Assembly (NCBI GenBank): GCA_905478245.1
Contig: CAJQHT010000018.1
Location: forward strand, 1 to 36,079
Length of the DNA stretch: 36,079 nucleotides
Direction of reading: 5' to 3'
Source of the DNA: an uncultured Rickettsiales bacterium
GTDB lineage: Bacteria; Pseudomonadota; Alphaproteobacteria; Rickettsiales; UBA1997
Below, piece after piece: positions 9,811 through 16,670 of the stretch; the first letter of the stretch is position 1; each line of letters begins with the position of its first letter. Position numbers and translations under genes: made by a program. The notes beneath the pieces were generated by a model, which was not told the origin of the DNA, did not search any database, and saw only the letters and a program-made list of their open reading frames with translations.

Positions 9811-9905
9811 AAAAAAGAAATTGTCTTAAAAAAGACATGAATAATGTTCAAAGAACACAGCCAAATTATAAAATAAATGGCAAAGATATAAAGCTAGGAA
9901 CTAGC
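9811..9905 (-). promoter_or_regulatory. Candidate attenuator of the cys operon (hairpins and terminator-like stem between leader peptide and cysG)
   Basis: On the minus strand three small stems follow the poly-Cys codons. Stem 1 (9893-9905) is GCTAG-TTC-CTAGC and includes the last Cys codon and stop of the leader. Stem 2 (9845-9857) is TGTTC-TTT-GAACA. Stem 3 (9822-9837) is TGTCTT-TTTT-AAGACA, directly followed by the T-rich run ATTTCTTTTTT (9821-9811), as in an AT-rich intrinsic terminator. The 3' arm of stem 3 can alternatively pair with TGTTCTT of stem 2 with one bulged base, which would break stem 3. This is the layout expected for ribosome-controlled attenuation. Stems are short, so energies need computing. 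Confidence 0.5.
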
Positions 9906-10008
9906 AACAACAACGACAACAACAACAAAAAGAGGCAGGAGAGAAAGTTTTTACGATATTAGATTTTGTAAATCCATCAAAGGATTTGTTAGAATTTGAA
10001 TAATCCAT
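9901..10008 (-). CDS. Poly-cysteine leader peptide of the cys operon (35 codons)
   Basis: A short minus-strand ORF from ATG at 10008 to TAG at 9903-9901, which I found by reading the gap. It starts MDYSNSNKSFDGF and ends PASF-CCCC-R-CCC, so seven of the last eight codons are Cys (six TGT, one TGC). It lies about 110 bases upstream of cysG, the first gene of the cysteine biosynthesis operon, in the same orientation. Leader peptides rich in codons for the operon's end product are the classic sensing part of ribosome-mediated attenuation (trp, his, leu operons), and poly-Cys leaders before cysteine genes have been described in actinobacteria. No good Shine-Dalgarno is visible before the ATG; an in-frame TTG lies three codons upstream. 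The peptide itself probably has no other job (inference). Confidence 0.82.
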   Translation of the reverse strand: MDYSNSNKSFDGFTKSNIVKTFSPASFCCCCRCCC

Positions 10009-10101
10009 ATTTATCAAAATTTATTAAAAACTTAAAAAATAAAGGCATTAATTTATAAAATATTATACATTATTTAAACTAAAGAAACGCTTTGGTTGAA
10101 A

Positions 10102-10130
10102 ACACTATAAACAATTAATAATTAAGTCAA
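10102..10130 (-). promoter_or_regulatory. Possible sigma-70 promoter for the leader-cys operon
   Basis: On the minus strand TTGACT (10130-10125) is followed after 17 bases by TAGTGT (10107-10102), or after 15 bases by TATAGT. Transcription would start near 10096, about 90 bases before the leader ATG and about 300 before cysG. A perfect TATAAT also lies at 10067-10062 but has no clear -35 box. The -10 match is weak, so the exact promoter is uncertain. Confidence 0.35.
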
Positions 10131-10131
10131 G

Positions 10132-10258
10132 AAAAAATTATAAAACACGAACTATAACAATAGTCATATTTTAACAAGGCTTTTTGTAGATTTTTATCAA
10201 AAAATATGAAGTTAGATTATTTATTATTTTAACTTAATTTTAAAGATGGGATTTGGTC
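10132..10258. repeat. Dispersed repeat, copy A (at the 3' end of rnhA)
   Basis: About 127 bases that match 17849-17972 along their length with scattered substitutions. Shared blocks include ATATTTTAAC(A/G)AGGCTTTTT, TCAAAAAAT, an exact 40-odd-base stretch starting AGTTAGATTATTTATTATTTT, and the end GATGGGATTTGGT. It abuts the stop codon of rnhA (minus strand) at 10264. The left inverted-repeat end seen in copy B is not visible here, so this copy looks truncated. No ORF is seen in it. Confidence 0.75.
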
Positions 10259-10263
10259 TAATT

Positions 10264-10698
10264 TTATTTTTTTACAGCCTTAACAGCCAATTCATCGACC
10301 AAATCATTGTAAAAATCACCAGAATGCCCCTTCACCCAACGCCAATCTATCTCGTGACCTAATCTTAATTCATCTAATTCTTGCCATAATTCCATATTTT
10401 TCACTGGCTGTTTTTTTGAATTACGCCAATTATTCTTTTTCCAAGAAAAAATCCATTTAGTAATTCCATCTTTAACATAGGTGCTGTCAGTATAAACTAT
10501 AATATTAGAAGATTTTTTCAGAGTTTTTAAAGATTCAATCACTGCTTTTAACTCCATTTGATTATTTGTGGTATCACTTTGAGAGCCAAAAATTTCTTTT
10601 TTATGCTCTCTATAAAGCAAGATTGCAGCCCAGCCGCCAGGACCAGGATTACCAGAGCAAGCCCCGTCAGTATAGATTTTTACTATATTTTGGTCCAT
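10264..10698 (-). CDS. rnhA: Ribonuclease HI
   Basis: Cuts the RNA strand of RNA-DNA hybrids, for example Okazaki primers and R-loops. The 144-residue protein has the four carboxylate residues D11 (YTDGACSGNPGPGG), E49 (NNQMEL), D71 (YTDSTYV) and D135 (LVDELA), plus the flexible-loop His of KGHSGD (H125). The basic, Trp-rich handle region (WIFSWKKNNWRNSKKQPVKN) is present, as in E. coli RNase HI. Transcribed alone, divergently from glmS with 86 bases between the starts; a dispersed repeat lies directly after its stop. Confidence 0.97.
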   Translation of the reverse strand: MDQNIVKIYTDGACSGNPGPGGWAAILLYREHKKEIFGSQSDTTNNQMELKAVIESLKTLKKSSNIIVYTDSTYVKDGITKWIFSWKKNNWRNSKKQPVKNMELWQELDELRLGHEIDWRWVKGHSGDFYNDLVDELAVKAVKK

Positions 10699-10721
10699 AT
10701 AAATATTACAAAAGATTACTA

Positions 10722-10750
10722 TTTACTTAAAGCTAGGAAGATTCTATTAT
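10722..10750 (+). promoter_or_regulatory. Weak candidate promoter for glmS
   Basis: TTTACT (10722-10727), 17 bases, TATTAT (10745-10750), ending 35 bases before the glmS ATG, in the divergent rnhA-glmS gap. The -35 box has four of six consensus bases; the spacing is ideal. AT-rich sequence makes chance matches likely. Confidence 0.3.
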
Positions 10751-10784
10751 ATTAAAATTAAAAAATTAACAATTATTTTAAATT

Positions 10785-12620
10785 ATGTGCGGAATTATTA
10801 GTATTATCAGTGAAAATAACATAATGAATAAAACCTTAGAAGGTCTAAAAAAGCTTGAATATCGTGGCTATGATTCTTCTGGAATGTCAATTATTAGCAA
10901 TAATAATATAAAAACCCTTAAAAAAGAAGGGAAAATTGCTAATTTAGAGAAAATCATCAAGAAAAACAAAAATTTTGATGCGAATATTGCTATATCTCAT
11001 ACTCGCTGGTCAACACATGGTCAGCCCAATGAAAAAAACTCTCATCCTCATTCCAGTGACAACATATCCGTAGTTCATAATGGCATTATTGAAAATCACC
11101 AAGAAATTAGGGGTAAATTAATCAAATCTGGGATCAAATTTTTAAGCGAAACTGACAGCGAAGTCATACCACACTTAATTTCATTACATTTAAAAAAAAC
11201 CTCTAACATTAAACAAGCTATTTTTGAAACAATTTCAGAAATAAAAGGCTCTTTTGCTCTTGCTATTATATCAAAAGATAATCCTGATCTTATTATTGGC
11301 GCCAAAAGAGGTTCTCCTCTTATTATTGGCTATGGCAAGCAAGAAAATTACTTGGCATCAGATTATTTCGCATTAGAAGATTTTACCAATAAAATCTCTT
11401 ACCTAGAAGATGGAGATGTCGCTTTTGTCACTAAAGAAAAAATAGAAATTTTTAATTCTGAGGCTAAATTAATAAAAAGAGACATTGAAATAATAGAAAA
11501 TAAAGCAGAAAAAATAACCAAAGAAAATTACGAACATTTTATGCTAAAAGAAATCTTTGAACAACCAAAAGTGGTTCAAGACAGCATAAATCAATATTTA
11601 GACATTAAAAATAACAAAATAAATCTACCTAATTTTCCATTTGATTTAGCAAAATTCAAAGAAATTACCATTATTGCCTGCGGCACTTCCTATTATGCAG
11701 CCATGGCCGCTAAAAATTTAATAGAATCTCTTGCCAGAATAACTGTCAATATTGATATAGCTTCAGAATTTAGATATAGAGATGTCATTTTCAAAAAAGA
11801 TAATTTGATGATCTTTATCTCGCAATCAGGTGAAACTGCAGATACCATCGCAGCCCTTAAATTTGCTAAAGAAAATAAACAAACAATATTATCAATTGTT
11901 AATGTTGAGCAAAGCACCATGTCCCATTTAAGTGATGCCATCATCAGAACAGTGGCGGGAGTAGAAATAGGGGTCGCCTCAACGAAAGCTTTCACGGCTC
12001 AATTAATAATTTTAGCATTTTTAGCCATAAAAATCGCCATAATTAACAAAAATATCACTCAAGCAAGAAAAAAGGAGCTAATTCAAAGCTTTATTCCTAT
12101 TTCTAGCTATATCGAACAAATATTAAGCAAGGATTCAATCAAAAATATTAAATCAATAGCCAAATCATTAAATAAGGCAGAAAATATTCTATATATTGGC
12201 CGCGGAATATCTTATTCAGTTGCATTAGAGGGAGCATTAAAGTTAAAAGAACTTACTTATGTTCCAGCTAGCGGCATTGCTTCGGGCGAATTAAAGCACG
12301 GCACCATTGCCCTAATTGATAAAAATACTGCAATTATTGCCATCACCCCGTCAAATAAATTATTTGAAAAATCAGCCTCTAATATCGCTGAAATAGCCGC
12401 TCGTAATGGCAAAATCATCCTAATTAGCGATCAAAAGGGAATAAATCACCTCCAAAATACTATCCATAAATCTATAACTTTACCAAAAAGCGACGATATC
12501 ATCTCGGAATTACTCTTAAGTGCAATACCAACACAGCTTATTGCTTATTATTGCGCCTTATATAAAGGTCATGATGTTGATCAGCCCAGAAATTTAGCAA
12601 AATCAGTAACTGTAGAATAA
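10785..12620 (+). CDS. glmS: Glutamine-fructose-6-phosphate aminotransferase (isomerizing)
   Basis: Makes glucosamine-6-phosphate from fructose-6-phosphate and glutamine, the first step toward UDP-GlcNAc for peptidoglycan and lipid A. The N-terminal nucleophile glutaminase domain begins MCGIISII (Cys2 after Met removal), with SHTRWSTHGQP and the NEKNSHPH segment. Two SIS sugar-isomerase domains follow (about residues 290-420 and 460-590), with CGTSYYAA, SQSGETADT and GRGISYSVALEGALKLKE. The C-terminus DQPRNLAKSVTVE is the conserved end of the family. At 611 residues it is full length. Followed by dnaB after 101 bases carrying that gene's own promoter. Confidence 0.98.
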   Translation: MCGIISIISENNIMNKTLEGLKKLEYRGYDSSGMSIISNNNIKTLKKEGKIANLEKIIKKNKNFDANIAISHTRWSTHGQPNEKNSHPHSSDNISVVHNGIIENHQEIRGKLIKSGIKFLSETDSEVIPHLISLHLKKTSNIKQAIFETISEIKGSFALAIISKDNPDLIIGAKRGSPLIIGYGKQENYLASDYFALEDFTNKISYLEDGDVAFVTKEKIEIFNSEAKLIKRDIEIIENKAEKITKENYEHFMLKEIFEQPKVVQDSINQYLDIKNNKINLPNFPFDLAKFKEITIIACGTSYYAAMAAKNLIESLARITVNIDIASEFRYRDVIFKKDNLMIFISQSGETADTIAALKFAKENKQTILSIVNVEQSTMSHLSDAIIRTVAGVEIGVASTKAFTAQLIILAFLAIKIAIINKNITQARKKELIQSFIPISSYIEQILSKDSIKNIKSIAKSLNKAENILYIGRGISYSVALEGALKLKELTYVPASGIASGELKHGTIALIDKNTAIIAITPSNKLFEKSASNIAEIAARNGKIILISDQKGINHLQNTIHKSITLPKSDDIISELLLSAIPTQLIAYYCALYKGHDVDQPRNLAKSVTVE

Positions 12621-12622
12621 AA

Positions 12623-12650
12623 TTGACAAATATTTCTTAAATATTAGAAT
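12623..12650 (+). promoter_or_regulatory. Candidate sigma-70 promoter for dnaB
   Basis: A perfect TTGACA (12623-12628) three bases after the glmS stop, 16 bases, then TAGAAT (12645-12650). Transcription would start near 12657, leaving a leader of about 65 bases before the dnaB ATG at 12722. Good match in a short intergenic gap. Confidence 0.6.
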
Positions 12651-12721
12651 TTAAGTGAAATTCAAGAATTTAGCAAAATATGTAGTATTTTGATACATTT
12701 CTAAAAACCAGAAAAACTAAA

Positions 12722-14194
12722 ATGAAAACATTAGAAATCAGCAGCACTCAAGAAGAGGAAGTTATAGCTAGAGCCAATTTATCAAATATCGAAGCTGAGC
12801 AAATAATTTTAGGCAGTATTATTATCAATAATGAATATATTCATAAAATTTCTGAATTTCTATTAGACGAGCATTTCTGCGAACCGGCACATCAAATAAT
12901 TTATAATCAAATCCTACATAATGTTAATAAGGTAAATATCATCGCTAATGAAGTCACTTTAAAGCATTTTTTCGACAATGATGAAACTATCTCAGCTTTA
13001 GGCGGGGTTATGTATTTAAACAATCTTTTAGCAAAGGCTACAGGTATTATTGACATAATTGATTACGCAAATCTCATTTATGATTTCGCTTTAAAAAGAA
13101 ATTTAGTCATAATTGGTGAAAATATTGTCAATGACGCTTATAAGGTCAATAATATAGAAAGCGCAGAACAGCAAATTGAATTAGCAGAATCTAATCTTTT
13201 TAATTTAGCCTATAATGAATCAAATAGTAGTGATTTTCGTAATATTTCAGCCGCCCTTAAAGAAACATTGGATAAAACTTTAATTGCTAAAAATAGAGAT
13301 GGCAATATTAGCGGTATTTCCACTGGACTTAGAGATCTAGATAAAATTTTAGGCGGCATGCAAAATTCTGATTTAATAATTTTAGCCGGCAGGCCAAGTA
13401 TGGGTAAAACCGCTCTTGCCGTTAATATCGCCCTTAATGCTTGTAAATTTTTAAATAAAAACCTTGAAGATAAAAAATCAGTTGGTTTTTTCTCTTTAGA
13501 AATGCCGGCAGATCAACTATCTGCTCGTATTTTATCAATGGAAACCAGTATTAATGCCACAAAATTCAGAAATGGCGATATTGACGAGCAAGAATGGGAA
13601 GCGTTAACTAGAACTAGCGCCCAAATTGCTCAATTACCATTTTTTATTGATGACACCCCTGCTCTTTCCATCGCCGCTATTAGAACACGAGCCAGAAGAT
13701 TAATCAGAAAACATAATCTTGGCTTCTTACTTATCGATTATCTACAATTAATCAGAGGCTCCACCAAAAGATCAGAGCAAAATAGAGTTCAGGAGATATC
13801 AGAAATAACACAAGGCTTAAAAGCAATTGCTAAAGAATTTAATATCCCTGTAGTAGCACTCTCGCAGCTTTCTCGTGCTGTTGAAAATAGAGACGATAAA
13901 CGGCCGCAACTTTCAGATCTTAGGGAATCTGGCTCAATTGAGCAAGATGCTGATGTGGTTTCTTTCATATATCGTGAAAGCTATTATTATGAGAGAAAAC
14001 GACCAAGCGACGAAAATAGTGAAGAATTTAAAATTTGGCAAGAAAAAATGGAGGGCAATGGCGCCACCGAGAAAGGAATTCAAAATATTTCAGAAGTTAT
14101 AATAGCTAAGCAAAGAAACGGTCCAATTGGTAATATAAAATTATTCTTTGACGCCGAACATACCAGATTCACCGATCTAGATCAAAATCATTGA
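12722..14194 (+). CDS. dnaB: Replicative DNA helicase DnaB
   Basis: Hexameric 5'-3' helicase that opens the replication fork. The 490-residue protein has the N-terminal DnaB domain (NIEAEQIILGSII from about residue 20) and a RecA-like C-terminal domain with Walker A GRPSMGKT near 223-230, FFSLEMPADQL, the Walker B segment LLIDYLQLI, and SQLSRAVENRDDKRPQLSDLRESGSIEQDAD. No intein is present, although dnaB often carries one. Monocistronic, with its own promoter upstream and a strong palindrome downstream. Confidence 0.98.
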   Translation: MKTLEISSTQEEEVIARANLSNIEAEQIILGSIIINNEYIHKISEFLLDEHFCEPAHQIIYNQILHNVNKVNIIANEVTLKHFFDNDETISALGGVMYLNNLLAKATGIIDIIDYANLIYDFALKRNLVIIGENIVNDAYKVNNIESAEQQIELAESNLFNLAYNESNSSDFRNISAALKETLDKTLIAKNRDGNISGISTGLRDLDKILGGMQNSDLIILAGRPSMGKTALAVNIALNACKFLNKNLEDKKSVGFFSLEMPADQLSARILSMETSINATKFRNGDIDEQEWEALTRTSAQIAQLPFFIDDTPALSIAAIRTRARRLIRKHNLGFLLIDYLQLIRGSTKRSEQNRVQEISEITQGLKAIAKEFNIPVVALSQLSRAVENRDDKRPQLSDLRESGSIEQDADVVSFIYRESYYYERKRPSDENSEEFKIWQEKMEGNGATEKGIQNISEVIIAKQRNGPIGNIKLFFDAEHTRFTDLDQNH

Positions 14195-14252
14195 TAACTT
14201 AAAGTCTTACCTTTAATGGATTATGCAGGCAAAATATTTTTTGACATAAAAA

Positions 14253-14284
14253 AAACCCCTTCTTGAAATTTCAAGGAAGGGTTT
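14253..14284 (-). terminator. Intrinsic terminator after pilin-like gene 1 (hybrid arms)
   Basis: Inverted repeat centred at 14268/14269; left arm AAACCCCTTCTTGAAA, right arm TTTCAAGGAAGGGTTT, with two interior mismatches. On the minus strand it is followed by a run of T (plus-strand A run 14248-14255), so it should end transcription of the pilin gene; it may also stop dnaB transcripts from the other side. The left arm matches the terminator of copy 3 and the right arm that of copy 2. Confidence 0.85.
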
Positions 14285-14304
14285 AATTTAATTACAAAAA
14301 TTAA

Positions 14305-15033
14305 TTATAGATCAAATGTAATATTACATGATATTGTGTCATCAGCATCAATAACACTTTCGCAATCCACACCAGATATAGCACCTACTTCACTACCACC
14401 ATAGCTTGCTGGCGTTTTAGACCTAATGAGACCCGTGGAAACAACTCCATCATCCATTTTATTATCAATAGATATAGCCTGATTATAACTCATACCAGGT
14501 TCAATATGCCTATATTCATCATTAATATCAACTTCACCATATATTTCACTTTCAATTCCAGCTAAGAAAAGTACATTCTTAGCAATAGCTCTACTACCAA
14601 ATATCCAGCCAGCCGTTTTTATTTTAGCTGAAGGGAGTAAGGGACCTACATTGTTGTCATTATAATAATCCATACCACCTATGTCAGCTGCATATAAGCC
14701 TTGTAAAGCTTGGTCTCCTTCATAGACACCATCATAATAATTATCAATAGTACCATTAGCATTACCTTTTTTAGTTATCACCATCCCGCGAGTTAGAACA
14801 GCATCATAATCACCTGGTAAACTATCATATTTAACAAAAAAAGCATTAGCAGCAATTTTATAATCCCTGGCTTCAGCCATAACAGCACGAAGTTCAGCAG
14901 ATTTAATTAAAGAAGCACCACCAGTAATACCAGCGAGTAATAAACCAATAATGATTAATACAATTGAGAGTTCAATTAATGTAAAAGCACTTCTTTTTGA
15001 AGGGCTTTTGTTCGTTTTTTTATAATTTGACAT
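14305..15033 (-). CDS. Type IV pilin-like prepilin, tandem copy 1
   Basis: A 242-residue protein with a class III prepilin signal. A basic leader (K5 K6, K9, K13 R14) ends at S15-A16, then the mature N-terminus F17-T-L-I-E21 with the conserved Glu at +5 and a hydrophobic helix (LSIVLIIIGLLLAGITGGASLI). The residue before the cut is Ala, not the usual Gly. The soluble part contains GNANGTIDN, KIKTAGWIFGSR, KMDDG and, near the end, two cysteines (VDC...ISC) ahead of the final SFDL-like FDL, suggesting a disulfide loop as in pilin D-regions. Function would be as a pilus or pseudopilus subunit exported and assembled at the inner membrane; which machine is unknown, since no assembly genes lie in this window. 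Copies 2 and 3 upstream are paralogues. Confidence 0.85.
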   Translation of the reverse strand: MSNYKKTNKSPSKRSAFTLIELSIVLIIIGLLLAGITGGASLIKSAELRAVMAEARDYKIAANAFFVKYDSLPGDYDAVLTRGMVITKKGNANGTIDNYYDGVYEGDQALQGLYAADIGGMDYYNDNNVGPLLPSAKIKTAGWIFGSRAIAKNVLFLAGIESEIYGEVDINDEYRHIEPGMSYNQAISIDNKMDDGVVSTGLIRSKTPASYGGSEVGAISGVDCESVIDADDTISCNITFDL

Positions 15034-15108
15034 AATTTAATAATTAATAATTAATATAAGTTTTATTAGTAAAAAATACATAAATATTATATATTTCCCT
15101 CTAACCCC

Positions 15109-15137
15109 AGTATAACATATAAGACAAACAATGTCAA
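15109..15137 (-). promoter_or_regulatory. Sigma-70 promoter of pilin-like gene 1
   Basis: Minus strand TTGACA (15137-15132), 17 bases, TATACT (15114-15109). Same position relative to the start codon as the promoters of copies 2 and 3, with changed spacer sequence but kept boxes, which supports function. The 5' leader would be about 70 bases. Confidence 0.75.
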
Positions 15138-15445
15138 ATATGTTTTTATTTTTTTTAAGTAATTAACTGTTATTAAATAGCAAATATTATTCAAAAATCA
15201 TTTTTATAAAATAATAAAAAGTAAAATAATTTTATTTTATTTTTTAACACAAACTATCTATATTATCTATAGCACCTTATAAAATGACTTCAGGCCATTT
15301 TTATTAAATATTATAATATATTTTAAAACAAATTGACCTTTATTATTATCATTTTCTTTTAATTAAAAAAATATGTATAATTTTGACCCAATACCAAATC
15401 CCATCCCCAATAAACAAATATAACTAAATATTTTTTGACATAAAA

Positions 15446-15477
15446 AAACCCTTCCTTGAAATTTCAAGGAAGGGTTT
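15446..15477 (-). terminator. Intrinsic terminator after pilin-like gene 2
   Basis: Perfect 16-base inverted repeat, AAACCCTTCCTTGAAA with its exact complement, followed on the minus strand by a T run (plus-strand A run 15442-15448). Lies 37 bases beyond the stop codon of copy 2. Confidence 0.9.
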
Positions 15478-15514
15478 AATTAATTAAGAATAATTTAAAT
15501 TATCCTTAAATTAA

Positions 15515-16195
15515 TTATAGATCAAATGAAACACTACAGTGTATATAATCACTACCATTAGCATTAGTATCTGCGCACACTGTAGAAAGTGACATGTAGG
15601 ATCTAATACGACCTGTATCAAGAACTCCATCATCCATTTTTCTATCCATAGAGTCAGCTTGATGGAAACTTACACCATTATTAGGGGCTATGGAAAAAAT
15701 GTTTTGACCAGTTAAAGCAGGAGTACTAATACCGCCAGAACCAGTTAATAAAATTACATTCTTAGCAATATCTCTACTACCAAATATCCAACCAGCCGTT
15801 TTTATTTTAGCATTAGGGATAATGGCACTAGTTGCCGTCTCCAAACCACCCATATCAGCTCCATATAATGCCTCTAAAGCTTCTGATCCCTCAAGAACAG
15901 AATCACTAGAAAAATTATCAATAGTACCATCAGCATTACCTGCAGAAGCATTACCTACAACTACATCATGATCACCTGGTAAATTATCATATTTAACCAA
16001 GAAAGCATTAGCAGCAATTTTATAATCCCTAGCTTCAGCCATAACAGCACGAAGTTCAGCGGCTTTAATTAAAGAAGCACCACCAGTAATACCAGCGACC
16101 AATAAACCAATAATAATTAATACAATTGAAAGTTCAATTAATGTAAAAGCACTTCTTTTTGAAGAGCTTTTGTTAGTTTTTTTATAATTTAACAT
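15515..16195 (-). CDS. Type IV pilin-like prepilin, tandem copy 2
   Basis: A 226-residue paralogue of its neighbours. Basic leader, cut site RSA-FTLIE (Ala before Phe17), hydrophobic helix through IIGLLVAGITGGASLI, then the conserved stretch ELRAVMAEARDYKIAANAF. The rest diverges from copies 1 and 3 but keeps GNADGTIDN, LYGADMGGL, KIKTAGWIFGSRDIAKNV, SMDRKMDDGVLDTGRIRS, and a C-terminal cysteine pair (TVC...IHC) before SFDL. The DNA for the first 60 or so codons and the whole upstream region is almost the same as in copy 3, which points to recent duplication or gene conversion. Has its own promoter and terminator. Pilus or pseudopilus subunit; specific system unknown. Confidence 0.85.
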   Translation of the reverse strand: MLNYKKTNKSSSKRSAFTLIELSIVLIIIGLLVAGITGGASLIKAAELRAVMAEARDYKIAANAFLVKYDNLPGDHDVVVGNASAGNADGTIDNFSSDSVLEGSEALEALYGADMGGLETATSAIIPNAKIKTAGWIFGSRDIAKNVILLTGSGGISTPALTGQNIFSIAPNNGVSFHQADSMDRKMDDGVLDTGRIRSYMSLSTVCADTNANGSDYIHCSVSFDL

Positions 16196-16282
16196 AATTT
16201 AAAGTTTTAAAGTTTTAAAGTTAATAAAAATAAAGTTTTATAGTTAGAAATCCACAAACATTATAAATTTCTCCCTAACCAT

Positions 16283-16311
16283 ATTGTAACACATAAAATG
16301 AACTATGTCAA
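16283..16311 (-). promoter_or_regulatory. Sigma-70 promoter of pilin-like gene 2
   Basis: Minus strand TTGACA (16311-16306), 17 bases, TACAAT (16288-16283). Near-consensus boxes and spacing; leader of about 80 bases containing the octamer repeats. Confidence 0.8.
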
Positions 16312-16620
16312 ATATGTTTTTATTTTTTTAAGTAATTAACTGTTATTAAATAGCAAATATTATTCAAAAATCATTTTTATAAAAAAATAAAAAGTAAAAT
16401 AATTTTATTTTATTTTTTAACATAAATTATCTATAACACCTTATAAACTGGCTTTAGGCCATTTTTATTAAATATTATAATAGATTTTCAAAAAAATTGA
16501 CCTTTATTATTATCATTTTCTTTTAATTTAAGAAATATGTATAATTTTGACCTAATATTATTTATAGATAATACTTAATAAAACTAAGGCAAATCGAAAA
16601 CCACTTATTTTAATATAAAA

Positions 16621-16650
16621 AACCCCTTCTTGAAATTTCAAGAAGGGGTT
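16621..16650 (-). terminator. Intrinsic terminator after pilin-like gene 3
   Basis: Perfect 15-base inverted repeat AACCCCTTCTTGAAA and its complement, with a T run following on the minus strand. Differs from the copy 2 terminator by paired changes that keep the stem perfect. Confidence 0.9.
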
Positions 16651-16670
16651 AATTTAATTAAAAAAATTAA

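Larger units (their letters stand above)
15034..15514. other. Intergenic region between pilin copies 1 and 2
   Basis: No gene seen. From copy 1 outward it holds a heptamer-like AT repeat next to the start codon, the copy 1 promoter, about 250 bases similar to the regions upstream of copies 2 and 3 (15141-15389), a solo repeat end ATACCAAATCCCATC (15391-15405) identical to the right inverted end of the repeat at 17956-17973, and the copy 2 terminator. Confidence 0.7.
16196..16670. other. Intergenic region between pilin copies 2 and 3
   Basis: No gene seen. Holds three tandem AACTTTAA octamers (minus-strand reading) just before the copy 2 ATG, the copy 2 promoter, about 270 further bases nearly identical to the region upstream of copy 3, about 50 unique bases (16568-16616), and the copy 3 terminator. 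Confidence 0.75.

Noticed and set aside
10132-10258. Structured small RNA in the gap between cysG and rnhA
   Set aside because: The matching sequence at lgt shows it is a dispersed repeat; no promoter-terminator pair frames it.
13388-13411. Intein or mobile insertion in dnaB
   Set aside because: Motifs are continuous and length is normal, so no insertion is present.
14241-14250. TTGACA-like sequence before the pilin terminators on the plus strand
   Set aside because: No -10 box follows at the right distance and the sequence runs straight into a terminator; no plus-strand gene follows.
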